A DNA stretch of 64,000 nt, from positions 216,222 to 280,221 of the forward strand of contig JAHDVP010000002.1 in assembly GCA_023384575.1 (NCBI GenBank). Direction: 5' to 3'. How positions within the stretch are numbered: the stretch's first letter is position 1; every line of letters begins with the position of its first letter. Both the position numbers and the translations under genes were made by a program. Below, piece after piece: positions 46,435 through 54,562 of the stretch. The notes below the pieces were generated by a model. It ran no database searches, was not told where the DNA came from, and saw only the letters and a program-made list of their open reading frames with translations. Source of the stretch: Acidobacteriota bacterium. GTDB taxonomy: Bacteria > Acidobacteriota > Vicinamibacteria > Vicinamibacterales > JAFNAJ01.

Positions 46435-46938
46435 TCACCCCGCCGCCCCGAGCCGCTCGCGGATCTGCTTGACGTGGTGCTTCGTGTGCACGAGGTGGAA
46501 CCTGCGCCACGTGCGAACGTCGAGCGTGCCGAAGTACGGGTGGTTCATGAGCGGCGTGCGCTCGCCGAAGCGCTCGGCGGCGCCGGTCAGCGCGCCATCG
46601 AGCGCGTCGAGCGCCGCCAGCGTGTCGGCGACGATCGTCGGTGCGGGCGTGCCCTTGGGCGTCGCCTGTTCGGGCGCCCTCGCCTTCGGGAAGACCTGCA
46701 GGGTGATGACGAGGAACCCTGCGAGGCGCTGCGCCATCGAGCGAGGGCGTGCGCGGGTCTGCCCTTGATCGACGCACCGCGCGGCCCCGCCCGTGCTGTT
46801 CGAGAACGCCAGACGCAGGTGCTCGAGCACTTCCGCAGGCGACCACCTGCCGTCCACGGGTTTCGCCAGTTGCTCGTACGAAACGCCCCGCGTGACGTCG
46901 TCGAGGAGGTGCCGGGCCGCCTGCAGGTGTGGGTGCAT
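46435..46938 (-). CDS. DUF1569/DinB-like four-helix protein
   Basis: 167 residues. RHLLDDVTRGVSYEQLAKP, GRWSPAEVLEHLRLAFS, HPYFGTLDVRTWRRFHLVHT and KHHVKQIRERLG are the DinB/DUF1569 helices; the metal histidines of the DinB fold correspond to H in LEHLRL and in LVHTKHHVKQ. DinB-fold enzymes include thiol transferases, but the substrate is unknown here. A minus-strand TAGGCT lies 9 nt before the ATG and no Shine-Dalgarno is seen. Confidence 0.85.
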   Translation of the reverse strand: MHPHLQAARHLLDDVTRGVSYEQLAKPVDGRWSPAEVLEHLRLAFSNSTGGAARCVDQGQTRARPRSMAQRLAGFLVITLQVFPKARAPEQATPKGTPAPTIVADTLAALDALDGALTGAAERFGERTPLMNHPYFGTLDVRTWRRFHLVHTKHHVKQIRERLGAAG

Positions 46939-46947
46939 GGTGTCAAC

Positions 46948-46953
46948 AGCCTA
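46948..46953 (-). promoter_or_regulatory. Candidate leaderless -10 element (TAGGCT) for DUF1569
   Basis: TAGGCT, 9 nt (GTTGACACC), then ATG 46938 on the minus strand. Confidence 0.4.
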
Positions 46954-47050
46954 CGTCGGACGGCGGGGACGCACAAGGCGGGCTGCGGGCCACCGGCCCA
47001 GCGGCGAGTCGACGACCGAGCACGCAAGACGAATGACCCACGGGCCACCA

Positions 47051-47238
47051 AGACCCTGATACGACACTCGGCTTGCGACGACCGGCCAGCGCCGGCCGGT
47101 CAGCACGGTGAAGATCGCGGCCTTCTCCCTGCTCGGTGACCCGACTGGGAGTGAAGCGAGGGCCAGCCGTACCGATCGCTGATTTCGCCAACCAGGCCGC
47201 CGGTCGCCAGCCGCCAGCCGGATTGCCACATCGGGGCT
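47051..47238 (+). repeat. Dispersed intergenic repeat, full-length copy (modules A, B and C)
   Basis: Module A: ACCCTGATACGACACTCGG, CGGCTTGCGACGA (47069-47081), CCGGCCAGCGCCGGCCGGTC. Module B: GAAGATCGCGGCCTTCTCC, GAGTGAAGCGAGGGCCAGC, CGCTGATTTCGCCAACCAGG. Module C: GTCGCCAGCCGCCAGCCGG, ATTGCCACATCGGGGCT. This is the best reference copy in the window. It fills the gap between the DUF1569 and DUF1499 genes. No open frame of note and no terminal inverted repeats typical of an insertion sequence. Confidence 0.75.
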
Positions 47239-47257
47239 CCAACCACGGGCGACCGCC

Positions 47258-48007
47258 TCACTCCCGCACCCCCCGTCGCACCTCGGCGAGATACTCGCGA
47301 ATCCGTGCGGCGTTCTTCCCGACGTCGCTGCGTCCAACGCGCGACTTCGACCGCACGTCCACGCGGGCGCCGGTGTCCGTCGCCGCAACCCGCACGACGA
47401 TGTCGTCCTTGAACCTGAACCAGAAGGTCGTGTCGACCGCTTCGAGGCGGCCGCGGACCGCGTCCACGGCGACGATCTCCCAGCCCATCACCTCCGCCGC
47501 GCGCCGCGCCGCCTCGAACACCTCGTCGACAGGACGCGCCACGTCGAGCGGCACGACGTCGGGGTACGCGTCCCGTTGCTGCGCCGCGACGGCCGGATCG
47601 TAGTCCGGCGGGTTGCTCGCCCCAGCGCGGAGCGGCACGACGGCCTCGAACGCCGGCGGTGACGCGGTGTCGGTCGTGATGTCGTGAATCGGGGGGACGC
47701 TACGCGCCGTCCGCAGCCACTGCCACGGCACCGCCAGCACCACGAGCGCCAGCGCCCCGGCGGCCAGGGCCGGACCCACCCGTCGGGCGAGCAGGCCGCC
47801 GGCGAGCCCGAGCGCGCCGGCCGCGATGGCGACGTAGGCCGCCCAGCGCAGGAGCGTGAACCCGCCGCGAAACGTCCAGAGGCCAGCCTGGCTGCCGAGC
47901 GGCGCCGCGAGCAGCAGGACGGCGGCGGTACCCGAGAGCCCCAGGCTCGCGATCCAGCACCAGCGTCCCCAGCGCGCCGTTGGCGAAGTCGACGAGGGAG
48001 GTGACAT
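47258..48007 (-). CDS. DUF1499 family membrane protein
   Basis: 249 residues. Three N-terminal transmembrane segments (about 17-37, 50-72 and 78-100) precede a soluble DUF1499 domain with VPPIHDITTDTASPPAF (hallmark PPIHDI.TD), DVVPLDVARPVDEVFEAARR, GWEIVAVDAVRGRLEAVDTT and a C-terminal RVGRSDVGKNAARIREYL. Function unknown in the family. ATG 48007 is preferred over an upstream frame opening because it begins just before the first helix. It diverges from the S9 peptidase. Confidence 0.87.
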   Translation of the reverse strand: MSPPSSTSPTARWGRWCWIASLGLSGTAAVLLLAAPLGSQAGLWTFRGGFTLLRWAAYVAIAAGALGLAGGLLARRVGPALAAGALALVVLAVPWQWLRTARSVPPIHDITTDTASPPAFEAVVPLRAGASNPPDYDPAVAAQQRDAYPDVVPLDVARPVDEVFEAARRAAEVMGWEIVAVDAVRGRLEAVDTTFWFRFKDDIVVRVAATDTGARVDVRSKSRVGRSDVGKNAARIREYLAEVRRGVRE

Positions 48008-48124
48008 GCCGGGCAGAGTGCCACACGTCGCGGTGCAGTGCCAACTGACCGCTATCCCCCGCACCGCTCGCCGTCGGCACTCACCTGCGAGCCGCCAGTT
48101 GACTCCCGGGACCGGGTCGGCCAG

Positions 48125-48150
48125 TATTCTACCCATCGGTCAATTCACCG
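48125..48150. promoter_or_regulatory. Divergent -10-like elements next to an imperfect palindrome
   Basis: TATTCT (48125-48130, plus) and TAGAAT (48126-48131, minus) overlap in the gap between the DUF1499 and S9 peptidase genes. They adjoin CGGTCAATTCACCG (48137-48150), a dyad with one mismatched pair. A similar GGTCAATT core occurs, reverse-complemented, at 50660-50668 before the TonB receptor promoter. A shared repressor is possible but unproven. Confidence 0.35.
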
Positions 48151-48249
48151 TCCGGCCCGCGCCGTCCCGGAGGATGCGGGCCCGGCCGGGCCGTTCGCCA
48201 GCGCGCGCACCGCCCGTCCGCCCGGGTTCCGGCAAGAACGAGCGTCCCC

Positions 48250-50559
48250 ATGTCAGGTGTCTCCCCCGGCCCCACGTCCAGTCCTTGCCGCGGCTCCCGA
48301 TGGCGTCGTGTCGTCGCGGCGCTCGGCGTTGCCGCGTGGCCGCTGGTGCTCGATGCGCCGGCGTTCGCGCAGGCCGCCCCCCCGATCGAGCGCGTCGCCG
48401 CGCTGCCGAGCCTGACGGGCACGACGCCGTCGAGTCCCGTCTGGGCCCCGGACGGGTCGCGGCTCGCGTTCCTGTGGAACGACCAGGCGCTGCCGTTCCG
48501 GGACGTCTGGGTCGTGGCGGCGGACGGCGCGGCGCCGACGCGGCTGACGGCGCTCGACCCGACGGCGGCCACGCTCGCGCCCCCCGGTGACGATCTGTCG
48601 CTCGCCGCCCTGACGTCGCGGGCGGCCTCGCGTGCGCGAGGGGGTGTCTCCGAACTGCTCTGGAGCCCTGACGGCGAGTCGGTGGTGTTCGTCTACCGGG
48701 GCCGCATCCACACCGTACCGGCGGGCGGCGGCTCGCCGGCGACACTCGCGCCATCGACGGGCGCGTCGCGTGTGGCGTATTCGCCAGACGGGCGGTTCCT
48801 GTCGTTCCTGCAGGACGGCGACTTGTGGCTGTACCGCTTCGACGGAGCCCACCTGATGCGCGCCACGCACGTGGGCGTGCCCACGATCGCCCGCGTGCCG
48901 GTCGGCAGCTATCCGCGGCCCGACGTCGAGATGCGTGACTACGCCTGGTCGGCCGACTCGCGGTACCTCGCGCTCGACTACGTCGACCGGCGGAACGTCC
49001 GGAGGGTCACCATTCCGTCGTATCTGCACGACGAGCCGATCCTCCAGGAGATCCGGCGCCCCTATCCCGGCGACAGCGACGAGATTCGCCGCCTGGGCCT
49101 CTACACGGTGGCCGACGGCCTCGTCCGCTTCCTCGATCTCGATGAGCCCACGAACCGCAACACGCTCGACTTCGCCTGGTCGCCGGTCGCCGCCGAACTG
49201 CTGATCCACCAGGACTCGGACGAGGGCGAGCACCGCTGGCTCTTCGTCGCCGACGCCGCCAGTCTGTCGGTGCGTCAGGTCTGGCACGATCACCGGCCCC
49301 GGCGGATCTATCCGTTCTTCACCGCGCGCTGGAGCAGCGACGGCAAGGCGATCCACTACGTGGGTGACACCGATCGGCACTATCGCCTCTATTCGATTCC
49401 CGCCGCCGGCGGGAAACCGGTCGTGCTGACGACAGGCGACTTCGACGTGGCCGGGTCGCGGTCGACCGCGCGCGTGAGCGTCTCGCCGAAGACGCGTGAG
49501 ATCTTCTACGTCTCGGCCGAGCACAGCCCGTACGAGCGCCACGTGTACCGCATGCCCGAGGGCGGAGGCCGGGCGGTCAAGGTGACGTCGATGCCGGGCG
49601 TGCACGATCCGGTGGTTTCGCCAGACGGGCGGCGCGTGGCGCTCGTGTCCTCGAACGACGCGACGCCGGCCGAGCTGTACGTGGTGGACGCCGCGGGCGG
49701 GGCCGCGGAGCGGCGGGTCACCACATCGCCCCCGGCCGAGTTTGCGACCTACCGGTGGGCCCGCCCGCGCTACGTCACCTTCAAGAGCCGCATCGACGAC
49801 TTCACGTTGCACGCGCGGATCATCGAGCCCCCGAACCTCGACCCGACCCGGAAGTACCCCGTCGTCATCGGCAGCGTCTACTCGAACACCGTGCGCAACG
49901 AGTGGCGGGGCGCCTCGGCGACGCTCCAGCAGCACCTCGTGCTGGCTGGCGAGTACATCAACGTCCAGGTCGATCTCCGCGGCAGCGTGGGGTACGGCGT
50001 CGACTTTCGCGAGATTTTCCAGGGAGACTGGGGCGGGGGCGACCTCGAGGACCTGCACAGCACGGTCGACTACCTGAAGACGCTGCCGTACGTCGATCAG
50101 AATCGCATCGGGATCTGGGGCAGCAGCTACGGCGGCATGATGGTGCTCTTCGCGCTCTTCGAGCGGCCGGGCATGTTCGCGGCAGGGGTGTCTGGCGCGC
50201 CGGCGATCGACGTGAGCCACTTCACGGCGTTCGACCAGCACCTGTCGCGGCGGCCGCACACCCACCCCGACACGTTCGTCAAGTCGACGCTGCTCAACTA
50301 CGGCGAGAAGCTGCAGGATCCGCTGCTCTTCATCCACGGCCTGCACGACGACATCGTCCCGTTCAAGACGACGGTCCAGATGATGGAGAAGCTGATGCTG
50401 CTTGGCAAGGACTTCGACGTCGCGGTGGCGCCGAACTCGGCCCACGGCTGGACGCAGCGGGAGCACTACGCGGTGTTCCTGCAACGCAAGCTGGTGCAGC
50501 ACTTCGACCGCCACCTCGGACGGGGCGGCCGCCCGGCGGGGACAGCCACGGGGCGATGA
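48250..50559 (+). CDS. Secreted S9 family prolyl oligopeptidase/DPP IV-like peptidase
   Basis: 769 residues with a signal peptide (ending AFAQA, about 41). Beta-propeller domain about 50-510 (repeated blades such as PVWAPDGSRLAFLWND, LWSPDGESVVFVYRG, VAYSPDGRFLSFLQDG). Alpha/beta-hydrolase domain about 530-755: nucleophile elbow GIWGSSYGGMM, acid region LFIHGLHDDIVPF, and the histidine in VAPNSAHGWTQ. This is the DPP IV arrangement, cleaving short peptides, often after proline. The start ATG 48250 lacks a strong ribosome-binding site. It stands alone before the TonB receptor; peptide scavenging fits the many peptidases nearby. Confidence 0.93.
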   Translation: MSGVSPGPTSSPCRGSRWRRVVAALGVAAWPLVLDAPAFAQAAPPIERVAALPSLTGTTPSSPVWAPDGSRLAFLWNDQALPFRDVWVVAADGAAPTRLTALDPTAATLAPPGDDLSLAALTSRAASRARGGVSELLWSPDGESVVFVYRGRIHTVPAGGGSPATLAPSTGASRVAYSPDGRFLSFLQDGDLWLYRFDGAHLMRATHVGVPTIARVPVGSYPRPDVEMRDYAWSADSRYLALDYVDRRNVRRVTIPSYLHDEPILQEIRRPYPGDSDEIRRLGLYTVADGLVRFLDLDEPTNRNTLDFAWSPVAAELLIHQDSDEGEHRWLFVADAASLSVRQVWHDHRPRRIYPFFTARWSSDGKAIHYVGDTDRHYRLYSIPAAGGKPVVLTTGDFDVAGSRSTARVSVSPKTREIFYVSAEHSPYERHVYRMPEGGGRAVKVTSMPGVHDPVVSPDGRRVALVSSNDATPAELYVVDAAGGAAERRVTTSPPAEFATYRWARPRYVTFKSRIDDFTLHARIIEPPNLDPTRKYPVVIGSVYSNTVRNEWRGASATLQQHLVLAGEYINVQVDLRGSVGYGVDFREIFQGDWGGGDLEDLHSTVDYLKTLPYVDQNRIGIWGSSYGGMMVLFALFERPGMFAAGVSGAPAIDVSHFTAFDQHLSRRPHTHPDTFVKSTLLNYGEKLQDPLLFIHGLHDDIVPFKTTVQMMEKLMLLGKDFDVAVAPNSAHGWTQREHYAVFLQRKLVQHFDRHLGRGGRPAGTATGR

Positions 50560-50658
50560 CGCCGGGCTGAGCCGGGCCGGTGAGGGCGGCCGACAGACCA
50601 CGGCCCGCCGCCCTGCCGCCTGTGGCCTGTCGGCGTCAACTGCACGTGGCCGCACGGT

Positions 50659-50714
50659 TTAATTGACCAGTCAGTCGAATTTTCCTTGACAACAGGGCGA
50701 ACACACCGTATAAA
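50659..50714 (+). promoter_or_regulatory. Near-consensus sigma70 promoter with upstream dyad, for the TonB receptor
   Basis: TTGACA (50686-50691), 17 nt, TATAAA (50709-50714): an almost perfect housekeeping promoter, exceptional in this window. Just upstream, TTAATTGACCAGTCAGTCGA (from 50659) is an imperfect repeat/dyad of the GACCAGTC type seen in TetR-family operators. Predicted RNA start about 50721, leaving a leader of about 100 nt. Strong basal promoter with repression is the likely logic (inference). Confidence 0.75.
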
Positions 50715-50818
50715 CCAGCATCATCGTATTCATGTGTCCGCAGGGCGCCCGGGGGGTTCGGGCGTCCGGCCTCGATGGCGTGCCGCGTGGCGCGCCTCAC
50801 TCAAGGGGAGGGTTCTCG

Positions 50819-53710
50819 ATGAAGGTCGTCGAACGCGTGCTGCTCGTCGCGGCGGGCCTGCTGCTCGCCAGCGCGGCCGGCGCGCAAGTCCGCCAGGCGG
50901 AAATCTCCGGTACCATCACGGATCAGGCTCGGGCCGTCCTGCCCGGCGTCACGGTCAGCGCGACCCACGTGGGCACGCAGCAGACGCGGACCACGGTGAC
51001 CGACGGCACCGGCAGCTTCCTGCTCACCGCCCTGCCGATTGGCGAGTACGAGATCCGGGCGGAACTGTCGGGCTTCGCGCCGGTGGTCATCACCGGGTAC
51101 CGTCTCAGCCTCGGCGACAGCACCCGGCTCGACCTCACGCTGCAGATCAGCGGCCTCGAGGAGACGATCACGGTCGCCACCGAGATCCCGCTCATCGACA
51201 CGAAGAAGTCGGACCTCGCCGGGCGCATCGACCAGGTGCAGATGGAGGAGCTGCCGCTCAGCGGCCGCAACTGGCTGAACTTCGCGACGCTCGCGCCTGG
51301 CGTCAAGTCGGACGGGTCTGGCGGGCAGCCCACCGCGGGCGTCGGCGACAACCGCATGAGCAAGGTGTTCGTCGACGGCGGGTCGGTGCAGAACCTCTCG
51401 ACGGTCGCCATCGACCTCGAGGTCTCGAAGGAGATCGTCGCCGAGTTCGAGGTCATCACGAACCGGTTCGACGCCGTCATGGGCCATGCCGGCACGAGCG
51501 TGGTCAACGCGGTCACCAAGTCGGGCGCCGACCGGTTCTCGGGCTCGGCCTTCATCTACCAGCGCGACGACTCCCTGAACGCGGAGGACTTCTTCACCGG
51601 CCGGGTCGAGCCGTACTCGAACCGTCAGATGGGCTTCACGCTCGGCGGACCCATCGTCCGCGGCAAGACGCACTTCTTCGGCAGCTACGAGCGGCAGGAG
51701 GAGCCGAACACGAAGTCGTCGAACACCGGCATCGCGTCGCTCGATGCGCCCGTGGCCGCCGACGACGTCGCCGACCTGTACTTCCTGCGGGGCGATCACA
51801 GCCTGACGCAGAACCACCGGATGAGCGTGCGCTACAACCGCTTCCTGCGCGACCAGCCGCTCTCAGACCTCGGCGGCACGCGGCCGCTCTCGAATTCGCA
51901 CAACAACATCTTCGAGACCAATCGCGCGGGCATGACGCTCAACTCGGTCTTCGGCAACCGCTTCGTCAACACGACGTCGGTCACCTATCTCCGGAGCTTC
52001 CGCCGGTTCAACCGCCAGAGCGGCGTGCCCGACCGCGAGACCTACGGGTTCGCCGGCAGGGGCGACAACCAGCACACGTTCCCGGCGGTCACGATTGGCG
52101 GCGTCACCAACGTCGGCAACGAGCGCCCGTGGTTCTGGTACTTCCGCAACGACTCGTCGTACTTCTTCCAGGCGAAGGGGGCGCACAGCCTGAAGTTCGG
52201 CGGCGAGTGGAACCACCAGTACATCAGCGGCATCTTCGCCGCCAACTCGAACGGCACGTTCTTCTACGACCGCAACCCGGCCAACCTCGCCACCTGCTGC
52301 GCGAGCGGCAACCAGGCCGACTGGGACAAGTCGCAGTTCCCGATTCCGATCCGCTACTCGCAGGCGCTCGGCGACTTCTTCTACGACGCGCCGAACGACA
52401 TCATCAGCGCGTTCGTCCAGGACGACTGGAGCGTGAACTCGCGGCTGACGCTCAACCTCGGGCTGCGCTACGACCTCGAGATCGGCTCGCTCGGTCACGA
52501 TCAGACCGGCCTCGTCACCGACCCGCGCAGCAACGACAAGAACAACTTCCAGCCGCGGGTCGGCTTCGCCTGGGACCTGCTGGGCACGGGACGCACGATC
52601 GTGCGCGGCGGCGGTGGTCTCTACTACGATCAGGTGTTCCTCAACGTCACCTTCAACCAGCGGCGGTCGAACACCGGCCGCCAGGTGTCCGTGACGACGT
52701 TCAACACGAACAACGACCCGAACTTCGCGTTCGACCCGCTGGGCGGCCGCACCTTCGACGATTTCATCGTGGCGGCGGGCGCGACCAACGCGACGCGCAT
52801 CGGCAGCGACACGGAGCAGCCGCACGTCTGGACGTGGTCGGGCGGCGTCGCGCACCAGCTCACGCCGGTGCTCGCCGTGAGCGCCGACTACGTCTACCAG
52901 CGATCGGACTCGATGCTCCGCTCGGTCGACGCCAACCTGTTCTGCTGCTGGCCCGACGGCAACCCTCTGCCCATCCGCGCGGGCAATTTCCCCGAGCTGG
53001 GCGGCGCCGTCCCGGGCTTCGGCCGGCCCGACCCCAGGTTCAACGCGATCACCGAGTACACCTCGTATGGCAAGTCGCGATACCACGGCCTGCAGCTCGC
53101 CCTCAACAGGCGGATGAGCGAGGGGTACCAGTTCGGGCTCTCGTACCTGCTCTCACGCAACCAGGACGACCACAACGGCGCGTTCTCGCAGCCGCACAAC
53201 CCCTTCAACCTCGCTGACGAGTACGCCGACTCGCTGCAGGACCAGCGGCATCGTTTCGTCGCCAACTGGGTGGTCCGCCTGCCCTGGGACTTCAACTTCA
53301 GCGGCATCCTGTTCGCCGCGTCAGGGCGCGCCATCGGCGTCTCGAGCGGCGGCATCGACATCAACGGCGACGGCGTCACGGGCGGCGATCGGCCGATCTG
53401 TGGCCAGGACCCGCGGTTCAACCCCGGTTGCAGCTTCCTCGGCATCCCGAACGGCCAGCGAGTGCCGAAGAACGCGCTTCGCTCCGACCCAGTGTACCGG
53501 ACCGACCTGCGGGTCGCGCGTCGCTTCACCTTCGGTCGCGTCTCGTTCGACCCGAGCATCGAGGTCTTCAACGTCTTCAACCGGCAGAACAACAACCCGG
53601 GGAGCTACAACAACAACCTGGCCAACGCCCGGTTCGGTCAGCCGGGGCGTTCCGCCCTGCTGCCCTACCTGCCTCGTCAAGCGCAGGTCGCCGTCCGCAT
53701 GTCGTTCTGA
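50819..53710 (+). CDS. TonB-dependent receptor-like outer-membrane protein, Oar/carboxypeptidase-regulatory type
   Basis: 963 residues. Signal peptide (ending ASAAGAQ), an N-terminal carboxypeptidase-regulatory Ig-like domain about 28-110 (GTITDQARAVLPGVTVSATH), a plug domain about 120-230 (LSGRNWLNFATLAPGV, FVDGGSVQNL, TSVVNAVTKSGADRFSGSA), then a large barrel ending in Phe (QAVAVRMSF-like C-terminus, RQAQVAVRMSF). This arrangement is abundant in Acidobacteriota and related to Oar. Uptake of large carbohydrates or peptides is proposed for the group; the ligand is unknown. The start ATG follows GGGGAGG. An inverted-repeat terminator follows 43 nt after the stop. Confidence 0.92.
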   Translation: MKVVERVLLVAAGLLLASAAGAQVRQAEISGTITDQARAVLPGVTVSATHVGTQQTRTTVTDGTGSFLLTALPIGEYEIRAELSGFAPVVITGYRLSLGDSTRLDLTLQISGLEETITVATEIPLIDTKKSDLAGRIDQVQMEELPLSGRNWLNFATLAPGVKSDGSGGQPTAGVGDNRMSKVFVDGGSVQNLSTVAIDLEVSKEIVAEFEVITNRFDAVMGHAGTSVVNAVTKSGADRFSGSAFIYQRDDSLNAEDFFTGRVEPYSNRQMGFTLGGPIVRGKTHFFGSYERQEEPNTKSSNTGIASLDAPVAADDVADLYFLRGDHSLTQNHRMSVRYNRFLRDQPLSDLGGTRPLSNSHNNIFETNRAGMTLNSVFGNRFVNTTSVTYLRSFRRFNRQSGVPDRETYGFAGRGDNQHTFPAVTIGGVTNVGNERPWFWYFRNDSSYFFQAKGAHSLKFGGEWNHQYISGIFAANSNGTFFYDRNPANLATCCASGNQADWDKSQFPIPIRYSQALGDFFYDAPNDIISAFVQDDWSVNSRLTLNLGLRYDLEIGSLGHDQTGLVTDPRSNDKNNFQPRVGFAWDLLGTGRTIVRGGGGLYYDQVFLNVTFNQRRSNTGRQVSVTTFNTNNDPNFAFDPLGGRTFDDFIVAAGATNATRIGSDTEQPHVWTWSGGVAHQLTPVLAVSADYVYQRSDSMLRSVDANLFCCWPDGNPLPIRAGNFPELGGAVPGFGRPDPRFNAITEYTSYGKSRYHGLQLALNRRMSEGYQFGLSYLLSRNQDDHNGAFSQPHNPFNLADEYADSLQDQRHRFVANWVVRLPWDFNFSGILFAASGRAIGVSSGGIDINGDGVTGGDRPICGQDPRFNPGCSFLGIPNGQRVPKNALRSDPVYRTDLRVARRFTFGRVSFDPSIEVFNVFNRQNNNPGSYNNNLANARFGQPGRSALLPYLPRQAQVAVRMSF

Positions 53711-53753
53711 TTCCGAAGGTCGCTGCGCCCCTCCTCCGCAGCACACCCCCTGG

Positions 53754-53782
53754 CCGCCGGCGAGTCCCTCCCTCGCCGGCGG
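53754..53782. terminator. Stem-loop between convergent genes
   Basis: The arms CCGCCGGCGAG (53754-53764) and CTCGCCGGCGG (53772-53782) pair over 11 bp around a 7-nt loop. There is no T-run on either side, so it is a bidirectional, possibly Rho-assisted or pausing hairpin. The right arm abuts the HAD gene stop at 53783. Confidence 0.65.
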
Positions 53783-54460
53783 TCAGGGATCGTTTCGCGT
53801 TCCACCAGCACCCACACCCACGACGTCACGCAGGTCGTCGGGCGACTCGAGCCAGTGCGTCGGCTCGCCCCGCGCGAGCTCGTCGCGGCCAAACGGCCCC
53901 CACAACGCGGCCGCCGTGGCCACGCCGGCCGCCCGGCCGCATGCGAGGTCGTGCAGGCTGTCGCCGATGAACAGCACCGCCGCGCGGTCGTGCCACCGCA
54001 GGCGCTCGAGCGCGACGTCGACAGGTTCCCGGTCCGGCTTCGGCCGGCGCACGTCGTCGCAGCCCACGACGACCTCGAAGGCATCGGTCAACCCCATCAC
54101 GTCGAGTCCGCGCTTCGCCGTAGACCTGTTCTTGCTCGTGACGAGGCCCAGACGGCGTCGGGCCCGCCGCAGGTCCTCGACGAGGCCCACGACGCCGTCG
54201 AACGCCGACACCCGGGCATCGTGATGCGCCAGGTTGAACGCGCGGTAGTGCGCGAAGAGCGCCGCCTGTTCGTCGGCGCGGGTGGTCCACCGTGCGAAGT
54301 GATCGACGAGGGGCGTGCCGACCCCGGCGAGCAGCTCGGCGCGCGGCGGGGGCGTGCGGCCGATGGCTTCGAAGGCATGTTCGAAGCTGTCGAGAATGAG
54401 CGGCACCGAGTCGAGCAGCGTGCCGTCGAGATCGAAGAGGAGCACCGAGTAGGTCGTCAT
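53783..54460 (-). CDS. HAD family phosphatase, phosphoglycolate/pyrophosphatase-like
   Basis: 225 residues. VLLFDLDGTLLDSVPLIL (nucleophile Asp and acid Asp of DxDGT), an alpha-helical cap (about 18-85, HAFEAIGRTPPP), LGLVTSKNRSTAKRGL (motif II Ser/Thr and Lys), CDDVRRPKPDREPVDVAL (motif III Lys), and VLFIGDSLHDLACGRAAG (motif IV). The Gph/PpaX subgroup is the best fit; the physiological substrate is uncertain. ATG 54460 begins just before the first motif; one upstream in-frame ATG at 54484 is less likely. It converges on the TonB receptor gene and diverges from the DUF5916 gene. Confidence 0.9.
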   Translation of the reverse strand: MTTYSVLLFDLDGTLLDSVPLILDSFEHAFEAIGRTPPPRAELLAGVGTPLVDHFARWTTRADEQAALFAHYRAFNLAHHDARVSAFDGVVGLVEDLRRARRRLGLVTSKNRSTAKRGLDVMGLTDAFEVVVGCDDVRRPKPDREPVDVALERLRWHDRAAVLFIGDSLHDLACGRAAGVATAAALWGPFGRDELARGEPTHWLESPDDLRDVVGVGAGGTRNDP

Positions 54461-54562
54461 GAGGCGTTCAGCGGGGGCGCACATCACGCCGGCAAGCATA
54501 GCCGACTCGCTGTGGTACGATCGCGTCGGCGAGCGACCTGCGCGCGCCCCTTCCGCTCCACG

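Noticed and set aside
47051-47238. Insertion sequence
   Set aside because: No transposase frame, no terminal inverted repeats and no obvious target duplication; it behaves as a non-coding dispersed repeat.
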